42,673 nucleotides of DNA from Patescibacteria group bacterium (GTDB lineage: Bacteria; Patescibacteriota; Minisyncoccia; Phycocordibacterales; JACZSL01). The notes under the pieces were generated by a model. It was not told where the DNA came from, searched no databases, and was given only the letters and a program-made list of their open reading frames with translations. The position numbers and the translations under genes were made by a program. The DNA lies in NCBI GenBank assembly GCA_022574205.1, contig JACZSL010000007.1, positions 1-42,673 on the forward strand, read 5' to 3'. Below are positions 23,674 to 31,919 of the stretch, in pieces. Every line of letters starts with the position of its first letter. Positions within the stretch are counted from its first letter, which is position 1.

Positions 23674-25002
23674 TTACAACCCGGTTCTGGATAATAAAGT
23701 TTTAATTGTCTTAAGCGCTATTTGAAGATCCACCAATGGAGACCTATTCTTAACGTAATAGAGATCATACGAAAGTTTTGTCTCCGTCTTTTCAACCTCT
23801 AACTGAGCCCTCTTTGGAGCGTTGTAGTCATTAATTTGCGCCCAACCCGATAAACCAGGCTTAATAAGATGCCTGATATTATAGTACGGAATCTGCTCTT
23901 CATAGAGGGATGCAAGTTCCGGTATTTCTGGCCGGGGACCAACAAGAGAAAGGTCGCCACGTAGTACAGACCATAGCTGCGGTAATTCGTCGAGGCGGGT
24001 CTTGCGCAAAAACTCACCAACACGTGTGACATGCTCTTCTTCGTTCTCGCTCATAGAACGAAATTTATATATGTTGATGTGTTTTCCATTCTTCCCAATT
24101 CTTTCTGAAATGTAGAATACGCTTCCGCGGTCATCAAGTTTTATTAAAATATAAACAACCGGATAAACTATAAGTGAAATAAGTCCTCCGACAAGCGAAA
24201 TGATGATATCAAACAAACGCTTTAGTACATCGTATATAAGTTTACTGGAAAGGGGTACATTATCGATAAGCCAGTTCTCTTTTACAAAGGTTATAGGTAT
24301 ACGATCGAAGATGTCTTCATACACTCGGCTCATCTCGAAAAACCGTACGTTCTGAAATATAAGCGTGTAGAGTGCTGGTAAAATGGGAACGATGCGGCCA
24401 TCTTTTGCGTCGAGCACAATAACTGATACGTTATTTCCTCGAACTGATTCTTTAATACGATTGACAAGATCTGTTGCGGGTTCAACACTTAGCTCTATTG
24501 TGTCGACAAATTTAAGGCCATAGCGAGTATTGTTATTGACCTCATACTCGAGGTCTTTCATTTCGTTGCCACTTCCAACAATGAGTGCTCGTGCACGTTT
24601 TCGTATGCTAACTCTAGGGGCTAGTACAAGTCTCCATAGTGCGATAAGTCCAAATGAGATGAATAGATAAATAAAGAGGTTTGTTTTTGGTGCAATATCA
24701 AATATAGGAACAAGAAAGAAAAAAGTTGCAGCTAAAATAATATTGACAATTTGTGCATTTAAAATGATGTTTGGTAATTTCCCCTTGAAAAGAATTGTGT
24801 GCTTATTATATAGACCAGCTATAAAGAAGACGAGTACCCATACTACAAAAAGAAACGAAAACGGCACCAGGTGGTTGTAGAAAAGAGCTGAGCTTGGGAC
24901 CTCAAAATAGCGCACTAGTAGCGTTATCCAGAGCGCTAAGATAAAGAAAACGATATCTCCTACAAATAGGATCAGGGGTTCTTTTTTATTCGCAATTACC
25001 AT
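23674..25002 (-). CDS. Polyprenyl-phosphate sugar-1-phosphate transferase
   Basis: A 442-residue membrane enzyme of the bacterial sugar transferase family, which loads a sugar-phosphate from UDP-sugar onto undecaprenyl-phosphate and so starts a surface glycan. Four or five membrane helices occupy residues 8-125, and a Rossmann-like domain spans about 130-255. The catalytic C-terminal domain has a helix at about 265-290, then SERIGKNGKHINIYKFRSM, RKTRLDELPQLWSVLRGDLS, LVGPRPE and KPGLSGWAQIN. These are the standard motifs of WbaP/EpsE/TuaA-type proteins. It is divergent from the plus-strand glycosyltransferase and next to the epimerase, so these three likely cooperate. Confidence 0.93.
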   Translation of the reverse strand: MVIANKKEPLILFVGDIVFFILALWITLLVRYFEVPSSALFYNHLVPFSFLFVVWVLVFFIAGLYNKHTILFKGKLPNIILNAQIVNIILAATFFFLVPIFDIAPKTNLFIYLFISFGLIALWRLVLAPRVSIRKRARALIVGSGNEMKDLEYEVNNNTRYGLKFVDTIELSVEPATDLVNRIKESVRGNNVSVIVLDAKDGRIVPILPALYTLIFQNVRFFEMSRVYEDIFDRIPITFVKENWLIDNVPLSSKLIYDVLKRLFDIIISLVGGLISLIVYPVVYILIKLDDRGSVFYISERIGKNGKHINIYKFRSMSENEEEHVTRVGEFLRKTRLDELPQLWSVLRGDLSLVGPRPEIPELASLYEEQIPYYNIRHLIKPGLSGWAQINDYNAPKRAQLEVEKTETKLSYDLYYVKNRSPLVDLQIALKTIKTLLSRTGL

Positions 25003-25100
25003 TATTTAAAGCCATTTATTGAGGCCTTCGTAGCACAATAGTACAACAAATTTACTATGCAGCAAGTTACCGCACAAACACTCAGTATCGTCTCGAATGT

Positions 25101-25106
25101 TATAAT
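25101..25106 (+). promoter_or_regulatory. Extended -10 promoter of the plus-strand glycosyltransferase
   Basis: TGTTATAAT is an extended -10 match. TATAAT ends 12 bases before the ATG at 25119, which leaves a leader of about five bases and no room for a ribosome binding site. Confidence 0.55.
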
Positions 25107-25118
25107 AAGCACTATTAT

Positions 25119-26273
25119 ATGAATGAAAGAAAGAAAAAAATACTCTTTGTGATAACTAAATCAAATTGGGGGGGTGCGCAGAAATATGTATATGATCTTG
25201 CTACCAACATACCAAGTATTCATTATGACGTAGCTGTTATATGTGGTGGTGAAGGTGTGTTGGTTGATAAGCTTAAAAAAGAAAATATACGTGTTATTAG
25301 CACCAACTCTCTTAAGCGTGACGTGGGGTTTTTTCAAGAGTTCGAAGCCACACGCGAGCTATTCGATATCTTTAAAAAAGAGCGACCAGACATTGTTCAT
25401 CTAAATAGTTCGAAAGCGGGAGGGCTTGGTGCACTAGCGGCTAGAATTACAAAAGTTAAGAAAATTATTTTCACTGCGCATGGTTGGGCATTCAATGAAG
25501 ACAGAAATGTTGTTTGGAAAACAGTAGTATATATTGTCTCAATTGCAACGTCTCTCTTGTCACATATTGTTATAACTATTTCCCACAGAGAACGTGTACA
25601 AACTATAATGTTTCCGTTTGTGAGTGAGAAGAAAGTTTCTATGATACATATAGCCACCCGCTCCCCCTCCTTTAAAGAAAAAGCACTCGCGCGTGCATAT
25701 ATAATAGAGAAATCTAAAACAAAACCTAAGAAAGATGCCCTCTGGTTTGGAAGCATTGGTGAACTCCACAAGAACAAGGGGTATATTCACGCGCTTAGAG
25801 CTTGCGTCATCTTAAAAAATGTTGGAGTTAATTTTTTCTACACAATTATTGGTGAAGGAGAAGAGCATGCGAGACTTCTTGAATTTATACATAAAAACGA
25901 CCTTAAAGACCGCATTCTACTTGCCGGTAACATTCCCACTCAACATGAAGGAGCAACATTATTACGTGCTTTTGATATCTTTCTACTTCCCTCGCTGAAA
26001 GAAGGGTTACCTTATGTACTACTTGAAGCGGGGTGTGCGGGGCTACCTGTTATTGCTTCTAGCGTCGGCGGAGTTGGAGAGATAATTTCTGACCAAAAAT
26101 CAGGAATACTTATAAAGCCCAAAGACAGTAAAGCGCTAGTTGTGGCGATTAGGCTTCTAGTTAGTGATGACTCTCTTCGTGCAAAGTTTGGTACAAAACT
26201 AAAAGAAAAGATTGTTACGGAGTTTTCATTTGAACATATGTTGGAGAAAACAGTCGAAGTATACAAACAATGA
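25119..26273 (+). CDS. GT4-family glycosyltransferase
   Basis: A 384-residue GT-B protein and the only long plus-strand gene in the window. The N-terminus ILFVITKSNWGGAQKYVYDL is the typical acceptor-domain loop, and HLNSSKAGGLGALAAR with FTAHGWAF continue that domain. The C-terminal domain has GSIGELHKNKGYIHALRA, IIGEGEEHARL, ILLAGNI and EGLPYVLLEAGCAGLPVIAS with the E-x7-E donor motif. It is divergent from the polyprenyl-phosphate sugar transferase gene and probably acts in the same glycan pathway. Its stop codon is the first base triplet of a strong terminator stem. The sugar is unknown. Confidence 0.92.
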   Translation: MNERKKKILFVITKSNWGGAQKYVYDLATNIPSIHYDVAVICGGEGVLVDKLKKENIRVISTNSLKRDVGFFQEFEATRELFDIFKKERPDIVHLNSSKAGGLGALAARITKVKKIIFTAHGWAFNEDRNVVWKTVVYIVSIATSLLSHIVITISHRERVQTIMFPFVSEKKVSMIHIATRSPSFKEKALARAYIIEKSKTKPKKDALWFGSIGELHKNKGYIHALRACVILKNVGVNFFYTIIGEGEEHARLLEFIHKNDLKDRILLAGNIPTQHEGATLLRAFDIFLLPSLKEGLPYVLLEAGCAGLPVIASSVGGVGEIISDQKSGILIKPKDSKALVVAIRLLVSDDSLRAKFGTKLKEKIVTEFSFEHMLEKTVEVYKQ

Positions 26274-26310
26274 ATATACCTCGAAGCTTGCTTCGAGGTA
26301 TATTCATTTT
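26271..26310 (+). terminator. Strong terminator hairpin
   Basis: A 17-bp perfect stem starts TGAATATACC and ends GGTATATTCA, with a two-base loop and TTTT after it. The stem begins with the stop codon of the glycosyltransferase. It separates convergent genes and may work in both directions, since A-rich sequence precedes it. Confidence 0.85.
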
Positions 26311-26311
26311 A

Positions 26312-26442
26312 AGAACCCACGGTTCTCAACGCTCCCACGCCAGCCGGCGAGTCGCTGCTCTCCTCCACGGGAAACCGCAGGTTTCACTTTCCTGTATCCC
26401 TACAGAATTTCACGAAGCAAAGTTGGGTGGAATTCTGCGGGT
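26312..26442. other. Palindrome-rich noncoding insert
   Basis: A GC-rich stretch between convergent genes. It contains GGGAAACC near GGTTTCAC, CCAGCCGGCG and an imperfect hairpin CAGAATTTCAC/GTGGAATTCTG (about 26403-26437). It does not look coding and resembles REP-type or miniature-element debris. Only one copy is seen in this window. Confidence 0.35.
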
Positions 26443-26445
26443 ATA

Positions 26446-27594
26446 CTAAACCACCCCTTGTATCTCATATCTGATTTCGTCCCTATGTACAGCCCTTTTA
26501 TAGCGAAGCATTCCCATCAAAATGCCGAGCCCGACAAATTCAGTTATTAGATGACTTCCGCCATAGCTCATAAATGGTAGCGTAGTGCCCGTCACGGGTA
26601 AGAGCCCGACGTTGATTCCAACGTGCACGATAAAACTACTCATAAAAAGTATGGCAAGGCCCGCTCCGTATAACATTTCAAAGTTTGAAGCGCCTTTCGC
26701 CGCGTTTTCAAGAATTCGCCAAATTACAACAGCAAAAAGCAATGAAAGGATCAATACCCCGACAAATCCCCATTCTTCGGCAAACGCGGCGAAAATAAAA
26801 TCTGTCTCATATTCAGGAAGAAATTCTAGACGTGATTGCGTACCAAACCCAACCCCTTTCCCAAAGAGTCCACCACTTCCTACTGCAACAGTTGATTGAT
26901 ACGCGTTATATCCAGCTCCCTGTAGATCCGTCAATGGGTGGATGAACGTAAGTATTCGTTGTTTTTGGTAATCTTCGAACACTCCAGTCCATAGTCCTCC
27001 AAAAGCTAAAAGGGCGATAACGCCAATGGCGGCAAGGTGTTTTTTTGAAACTCCAGATATTAGAATAATTCCAATCCATAGCATGAAGATGATGAGTGCT
27101 GATCCAAAATCCGGTTGTAATAGGACGAGTACGAAAATGATGAGCGTATAGGCCCCAGAGACCAAAATGTGTCGAACGTGGGCGATTTCAACGTGCCGTC
27201 TAGAAAAATACTTCGCTAAAAGAAGGAGGACAACGAGTTTCGCCGGGTCAGACGGTTGGAACGAGAAAAAGCCGAAATCAAAACGACTTTGCGCTCCTTT
27301 TACAATTTCGCCGAGCGTAAATACGAGAAGCAAAATAGCGCTTGTTACGATAAATAGCGTCACAATAACCCACGTGCGGCGCAAGAAACGAAAGTCGACA
27401 AAGCTTAAAGCCCAAAATAGAGCAATCCCTGCCAGGGACCATAAAAGTTGTCGCTCGAAAAAGTAGTTTTCTCCTGAAAAGGAGTTCATTGTGACAAGCC
27501 CTGCCGCCACAAGTAAGAGCGATGCGCCAAAAAGTATCCAGTCGATCGGAGAAGTTTGTAAACGTTCGATAAATTGTGTGAGAGAGCGTATCAC
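26446..27594 (-). CDS. rodA: Peptidoglycan glycosyltransferase RodA (SEDS family)
   Basis: A 382-residue SEDS protein with about ten membrane helices. RodA polymerises lipid II into glycan strands during cell elongation with a class B penicillin-binding protein. Visible motifs are ALSFVDFRFLRR, GAQSRFDFGFFSFQPSDPAKL, LLQPDFGSALIIFMLW, QRILTFIHPLTDLQGAGYNA, GKGVGFGTQSRLEFLPEYETDFIFAAFAEEWGF (with the conserved Asp) and LPFMSYGGSHL. The LPE-x2-TDFIFA pattern favours RodA over FtsW, though the two are close. The start is GTG at 27594. The stop lies 170 bases from the convergent glycosyltransferase gene. Confidence 0.92.
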   Translation of the reverse strand: MIRSLTQFIERLQTSPIDWILFGASLLLVAAGLVTMNSFSGENYFFERQLLWSLAGIALFWALSFVDFRFLRRTWVIVTLFIVTSAILLLVFTLGEIVKGAQSRFDFGFFSFQPSDPAKLVVLLLLAKYFSRRHVEIAHVRHILVSGAYTLIIFVLVLLQPDFGSALIIFMLWIGIILISGVSKKHLAAIGVIALLAFGGLWTGVFEDYQKQRILTFIHPLTDLQGAGYNAYQSTVAVGSGGLFGKGVGFGTQSRLEFLPEYETDFIFAAFAEEWGFVGVLILSLLFAVVIWRILENAAKGASNFEMLYGAGLAILFMSSFIVHVGINVGLLPVTGTTLPFMSYGGSHLITEFVGLGILMGMLRYKRAVHRDEIRYEIQGVV

Positions 27595-27629
27595 AATGTC
27601 CGAACTATATCAGTCCAGACTACAAAAAT

Positions 27630-29003
27630 CTAGCGTGGAATAAATGTAGAGTTTGTGCGCGGAATAACATCGAGCACAGCTGGACTCCTCTCACAGATTG
27701 CGTCTGAGATGTTTCTATAAATGCCATCGAGATCACGGCTGTCAGCCGCTTGATAATAATGCTCTCCTGAATCAGCGAGTGACCTTAAAAATGTTTCGTT
27801 AACATTATCTCCGAGTCCTATCGTATAGAGAATAATACCTTCATTTTTTGCTTTGATTGCGTGATCAATTGCATACTCCTCTCCACCAGGATCATCAGGT
27901 GCATTGGCTTTACCATCCGTGAGAAGAATGGCGATTTTTCGCTCCGTTTTAACACTTGCACGTGCTGCAAATTCTTGCCTTACGAGACGTAGTCCTTCTC
28001 CTGTGTTTGTCGAGCCAGTTTCTTCCTCAGGTTTAATAATGAGAGAACGAACGGCTTCTTTAGTGAAAGTGTGTATAAAGGTTAAAGATTGATTTATTTT
28101 AGCTGTAGTTCCAAACGATATAAGACCTACTTTATCAAGTTCCGAAAGTCTAGTAACAAAATCTGTTGCGGCGCTTTTTGCATCAGTTAGTGGTTGCGGT
28201 GGGTCTAGTGAGTCGTCATTCATGCTACCTGAAACGTCGATGAGGAGCATCGTCTGCACAGGCACCACACACGCTTCAAGTTCAATTTTGAATGGTTGCG
28301 GCCATGTAAATACAAGATTCGTTTCCGACCGCTCCGGAACAATATCAATAAATGTTCTACTCGTTGCGACTGCGTTTCCGAGTGCGTTGAATATAACAGA
28401 GATTATCTCGACATCATGTATTTCAAAAACAGAATCATTTTTTAATACAGCATCAAGTCGTGGTGTTGTGTCGGTATTTTTTAGAATCCTATTTTCAATT
28501 GATAAGTTTTTCTCTTCCCCTGCTATGACTTTAATCCATTCAAGTGTTTCTTGGAATTCGAAAAAGGTTCTTGTTGGAATATTTCCATTAGTTTTAATTG
28601 CACTTTCAAAAATTGGTGAAATATTTCCAGGTGTAATAAATGTACTTCCCTCCCGCTCTGCAATTAAGTTGCTTTCTTTGTCTAATAATCGGAATTTATA
28701 AGAAACATTCCTTACTCCAGCTTCAAAGTTTGGATTTTCAATGTAGGCAATTGCATTATACGTTCCAGGAACCACTTCAAAGGAGCGACTAAATAAAAGT
28801 GTTGGTTCTAATACTTGAGACTTGCACAAAAATTGGCACGATCCTCCACAGTCAATTCCCAATTCATCCTGATTTCTCGCGCCGTCAAAGCATGTTGGGC
28901 CATCATACAGTTTAATGTATGAATAAGTTCCAATAATTATTGCAGGAACGACAACGAGTCCTACTATGTAAACCATACGTCTTTTGCCAGACCACGATAA
29001 CAT
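27630..29003 (-). CDS. Membrane-anchored von Willebrand factor A protein
   Basis: A 457-residue protein. Residues 9-29 (MVYIVGLVVVPAIIIGTYSYI) form one membrane helix, then CFDGARNQDELGIDCGGSCQ is a cysteine-rich motif often seen in CPR surface proteins. Residues about 60-245 are a beta-rich domain. The von Willebrand A domain begins at MLLIDVSGSMNDDS, where Asp-x-Ser-x-Ser is the metal-ion site, and continues with LDKVGLISFGTTAKI, TGSTNTGEGLRLV and KIAILLTDGKANAPDDPGGE. Such domains bind proteins in a metal-dependent way, so adhesion or host contact is an inference. TACAAT lies seven bases before the ATG, suggesting a leaderless message. Confidence 0.88.
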   Translation of the reverse strand: MLSWSGKRRMVYIVGLVVVPAIIIGTYSYIKLYDGPTCFDGARNQDELGIDCGGSCQFLCKSQVLEPTLLFSRSFEVVPGTYNAIAYIENPNFEAGVRNVSYKFRLLDKESNLIAEREGSTFITPGNISPIFESAIKTNGNIPTRTFFEFQETLEWIKVIAGEEKNLSIENRILKNTDTTPRLDAVLKNDSVFEIHDVEIISVIFNALGNAVATSRTFIDIVPERSETNLVFTWPQPFKIELEACVVPVQTMLLIDVSGSMNDDSLDPPQPLTDAKSAATDFVTRLSELDKVGLISFGTTAKINQSLTFIHTFTKEAVRSLIIKPEEETGSTNTGEGLRLVRQEFAARASVKTERKIAILLTDGKANAPDDPGGEEYAIDHAIKAKNEGIILYTIGLGDNVNETFLRSLADSGEHYYQAADSRDLDGIYRNISDAICERSPAVLDVIPRTNSTFIPR

Positions 29004-29010
29004 TATCTAA

Positions 29011-29016
29011 ATTGTA
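29011..29016 (-). promoter_or_regulatory. -10 box abutting the von Willebrand A gene start
   Basis: TACAAT (minus strand) ends seven bases before the ATG at 29003. The box lies between that gene and the 5S terminator, so it serves this gene alone. Confidence 0.5.
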
Positions 29017-29060
29017 GCAGATTTTTGGTGTAAAGTAGCTAATTTGTTATAAATTTAAAT

Positions 29061-29083
29061 AAAAAAAACCGTGCAAAACACGG
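29061..29083 (-). terminator. Terminator of the 23S-5S locus
   Basis: On the minus strand CCGTG-TTTTG-CACGG is followed by eight T. It lies just after the 3' end of the outer 5S copy. Confidence 0.85.
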
Positions 29084-29126
29084 CTCTTTTTTATTGAGTG
29101 CTCTAAACTGGCGACTAGCTACTTTT

Positions 29127-29302
29127 CTTACAGAAACTGTAAATCTTACAGATTCAGTACAGGTTGTATGGTATTTTTTCAAAATACCGACAACCTTCTG
29201 GAACAGTACTAGGTACTATTCCAGCCTTGTCGATATTTTACCTCGGCATTCGCCTCATAAAATATCAGTCAAAGCCTTGCGACAGTCCCCCAGACTGTCT
29301 CA
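29127..29302 (-). other. Insertion in outer 5S, chain of hairpins
   Basis: Five consecutive hairpins fill this 176-base block: TTACAG/CTGTAA (29128-29142), GGTTGT-GGTATTTT/AAAATACC-ACAACC (29162-29195), CTGGAA-AGTAC/GTACT-TTCCAG (29198-29224), GATATTTTA/TAAAATATC (29232-29266) and ACAGTC/GACTGT (29282-29298). No reading frame or known ribozyme core was seen. Confidence 0.7.
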
Positions 29303-29320
29303 CCCCCGAAGAGTATCACC

Positions 29321-29435
29321 CGCCTGCCATCGCAAATGCTTAGTATGTGGTCTACACAATGTGTGAGACATTCTTATCATAATTTGCTTTAACTATATTT
29401 GTTGCTCTGGCATTGGCGGGCAGGTCACCACTACT
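29321..29435 (-). other. Insertion in outer 5S closed by a GC-rich stem
   Basis: The minus strand reads CCCGCC-AA-TGCC at the start and GGCA-GGCGGG at the end, which pair except for the AA bulge. The block is also bordered by a 13-base tandem duplication (29423-29435 and 29436-29448). Confidence 0.6.
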
Positions 29436-29494
29436 GGTCACCACTACTGTGCTTAACTTCTGTGTTCCCGATGCAAAATTTGTATCAAATACTC

Positions 29495-29605
29495 TGTGTT
29501 GGCGATTAGCTACTTTCCCCCGAAGAGTATCATCGCCACTACTGTGCTTAACTTCTGTGTTCGGAATGAGAACAGGTGGTTCCACAGCGTCGAATCACCA
29601 ACACA
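29495..29605 (-). rRNA. 5S ribosomal RNA (intact inner copy)
   Basis: A complete 111-base 5S gene. Helix I is TGTGTTGG/CCAACACA extended by UGAU/AUCG pairs. The sequence then shows CGACGCTGTGGAACCACCTG, TTCCGAACACAGAAGTTAAG and ATACTCTTCGGGGGAAAGTA, all in the normal order. A short inverted repeat, CAAAATTTGTA at 29474-29484 and TACAAATTTTG at about 29623-29633, flanks it like a processing stalk. The gene lies downstream of 23S on the same strand but inside the largest insertion of the outer 5S copy. Confidence 0.95.
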
Positions 29606-29691
29606 GAATATTTGATAAAAAGTACAAATTTTGCCACGGAACAGGTCAGAATGCTCCTCATCGAGCCTGAGGCTCTCAGAGCCGAATGGCC

Positions 29692-29795
29692 TGTTTACCC
29701 AAGAACGAAGTGATTGGTTGCAAACAGCAGTCCGCCTTTGGTGGGTTCCCGATTTGTCCACGAGCGTAGCTTGTGGTTACAAATCGCAATCCGCC
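29692..29795. repeat. Pair of 45-bp hairpin repeats with compensatory changes
   Basis: Two 45-base units (29692-29736 and 29751-29795) align without gaps. The arms are TGTTT/AAACA in one and GATTT/AAATC in the other. The inner pairs are CCAA/TTGG versus CCAC/GTGG, and the apical pair is A-T versus G-C. Both units end CCGCC. The matched changes on both arms support a conserved fold. The units may be REP-like or derived from a mobile element. Confidence 0.7.
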
Positions 29796-30280
29796 AACCT
29801 GTCTGCGTACGGACACGCACAGGCAGAAGCTTTGCGGCGGCGGAAGAACAGGTGGTTCCACAACAGCGTCGAATCACCAGATCACAGCACTCAATGCTGG
29901 AGCATGTCCTAAACTTGGGTTCCCAAGTTTTGGATATGCTCCAATATATCTAGAAATATATTCACACTCTGAAAAGTGATTTCCACATTTCCCAACAAGA
30001 TCGACGAATTAGTACCCTTTGGCTAAACACATCACTGTGCGTACACCTTGGGCCTATCAACCTAGTCATCTCCTAGGGGTCTCAAACGATTCCTAATCTT
30101 GAAGTTGGCTTCCCGCTTATATGCTTTCAGCAGTTATCCATTCCCGACATAGCTACCGAGCAATGCCCTTGGCAGGACAGCTCGTACACCAGAGGTCAGT
30201 TCCTTCGGGTCCTCTCGTACTACGAAGAAATCTCCTCAAGAATCAACGCCTACAGCAGATAGAGACCAACCTGTCTCACG

Positions 30281-30609
30281 CTCCTTTTCACACATTACTG
30301 TGTGGGACGGACTATATCTTACAAGCTCTAACTTTAGTTGGGGCTCGTGCTAACGTGTAGTCTCTACGGGTCTAAAAAGCGGAGTTTATAGCCGTCTTCC
30401 AGTTCCCTCGGTATTGTCCTGAGCTTATTTCTCAATAAGCGAAGGATTTCACCGATATAGTTAGCTTCTTACTTCGACTTTTTCGTTACAAAAAATCTCA
30501 GCACCGCCGTGATTGGTTGGTATATCTTTTTCATAGACGAAAAGACCTTGATTTTTGTCGTTATGTTGGACTCAGACGGTCCTGAAGCGAAACTGTGTTT
30601 CGCTGAAGG
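30281..30609 (-). mobile_element. Group I intron 1 in 23S (about E. coli 2593)
   Basis: A 329-base insert between GACCGU and CGUGAGACAG, close to the I-CreI insertion site of algal chloroplast 23S. The core elements are AGAGACTACACG and AAGATATAGTCC, followed by a P9 hairpin CACACA-GTAA-TGTGTG with a GNRA loop and a terminal G. A long near-perfect hairpin (about 21 bp, two mismatches) spans the 5' splice site (30572-30616). There is no endonuclease gene. The core motifs match the other two introns, but splice sites are inferred from exon continuity only. Confidence 0.85.
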
Positions 30610-30702
30610 ACGGTCTGAACCCAGCTCGCGTACCTTTTTAATTGGCGAACAGCCAAACCCTTGGGACCTTCTCCAGCCCCAGGATAAGGTGAGCCGACAT
30701 CG

Positions 30703-31048
30703 CTAATGGCTCATTAACTACTGTTACCAGTAGGATCGGACTATATCTTCACCCAGCTCCAGTTTTGTGATTAGAAATTTCTATTTCCAAAACTGGGGCT
30801 GGGGATTGGCGTGTAGTCTCTGAGGGTTCTTCGTATTTTTGAATATTATTTCAAAAACGTAGAAGTCTTCCCTGCTGATTATCCCGAACAAACAAATTTT
30901 CAAACCACTCAGCTCAATCTTTCGATTCACTGTTTGGGTTTTGTTTGCTTTTAGTCGGCTAAACTTGGGAGTTCCAGCATATAGCCAATTTGTTTTTGTA
31001 GCACATTTCTGCGCTAGGCACCCCGATTTGTTTGTAACAAACACGTTA
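30703..31048 (-). mobile_element. Group I intron 2 in 23S (about E. coli 2500)
   Basis: A 346-base insert between GGCACCU and CGAUGUCGGC. The core contains GCTATATGCTGGAACTCCC, CAGAGACTACACG and AAGATATAGTCCGATC. The P9 hairpin is CTACTG-GTAA-CAGTAG with a GNRA loop, and the last base before the exon is G. No endonuclease reading frame is present. Its P-element and core are very like those of intron 3, so the two may be related by transposition. Confidence 0.88.
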
Positions 31049-31090
31049 AGGTGCCGAACACCGCCGTCGATATGAACTCTTGGGCGGTAC

Positions 31091-31126
<36 letters not shown>

Positions 31127-31277
31127 GCTCTGGCCGCATCTAAAGCGAACCATCGGATCACTATGTTCTGCTTTCGCACTTGCTCGACATGTACGTCTTA
31201 CAATCAAGCCAGTTTATGCCATTACACTATCGGCACGGTTTCCATTCGCGCCTAACTGACCTTAATAAACTCCTCCG

Positions 31278-31919
31278 TTACCTTTTAGGCATTGTGTTAC
31301 TCAACTTGTGCTTCATCGAAGGAACGTTTTTAACATATGGTTTTATCACCTCACGAAATCTATTTGCAGATTCCGATAAAATGTATAATCTCCAGTATCT
31401 TCCTTTTTGCGCGTGAAGCTTTGTTTTAAGTCCAAACTTTTCCAATAGTACGTCACAGATTCTTTTTAACTCTGGTTTGGCATATCCAAGTGTGTGGATA
31501 ATGTATGTTTTATGTAGTGAAGACTTTCTCGAGCCATCATCCATAAACCATACTGCAAGTCCAATTGGGTTAAGTAACTTGTGAATCAACTTTGGAATAA
31601 CTTTCACTTTACCTTTATAGAATTGCTGACCATAGAAACGAAATGTTCCATGGGAGTACGTCGTAAAACCAACACTTTCCTGACCATTCTTACGCTTTTT
31701 GTAGAATAAACCAGAAGGTGCCCACTCCTTAAAATAGTTATAGAGCCACATTACATAATCTTCCTGCTCTAAAGAGTGTTCGACTTTTAGACGGTAGGTT
31801 TTACCGTTGTTTTGTGTTTCTAAGTGACCATCTCCAAGAAGTAAACCAGTTAGTATTGATCGTTGGATTTCTTTAAGTTTGAGCTTTTCTTTGTACTTTT
31901 GAATTTCTTTCGAATTCAT
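31278..31919 (-). CDS. LAGLIDADG homing endonuclease
   Basis: A 213-residue single-chain endonuclease carried by intron 3. Two LAGLIDADG-like helices are visible: ILTGLLLGDGHLE (about 22-34) and LAVWFMDDGSR (about 119-129), each with an acidic metal ligand. They are separated by beta-strand segments such as GVTFTTY-like and YIIHTLGY. It would cut an intronless 23S allele at the insertion site and so spread the intron; some members also act as maturases. The C-terminus TMPKR and the stop are encoded by the downstream exon, beyond the splice site. The reading frame is intact, so the element may still be mobile. Confidence 0.9.
   Translation of the reverse strand: MNSKEIQKYKEKLKLKEIQRSILTGLLLGDGHLETQNNGKTYRLKVEHSLEQEDYVMWLYNYFKEWAPSGLFYKKRKNGQESVGFTTYSHGTFRFYGQQFYKGKVKVIPKLIHKLLNPIGLAVWFMDDGSRKSSLHKTYIIHTLGYAKPELKRICDVLLEKFGLKTKLHAQKGRYWRLYILSESANRFREVIKPYVKNVPSMKHKLSNTMPKR

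Larger units (their letters stand above)
29093..29895 (-). rRNA. Outer 5S rRNA copy split by three insertions
   Basis: Four blocks in 5S order on the minus strand match the intact 5S: 29880-29841 (5' third, GGTGATTCGACGCTG), 29467-29436 (ACACAGAAGTTAAGCACAGT), 29320-29303 (GGTGATACTCTTCGGGGG) and 29126-29108 (AAAGTAGCTAGTCGCCAG). They total about 109 bases, the length of the intact copy (111). The gaps are about 373, 115 and 176 bases and fall in the helix III loop, after helix II, and in the helix IV region. The ends CUGGUGAU and AGUCGCCAG still pair, and flanking ATTGAGTGCT/AGCACTCAAT adds ten pairs. It is either an expanded functional 5S or an interrupted relic. Confidence 0.7.
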
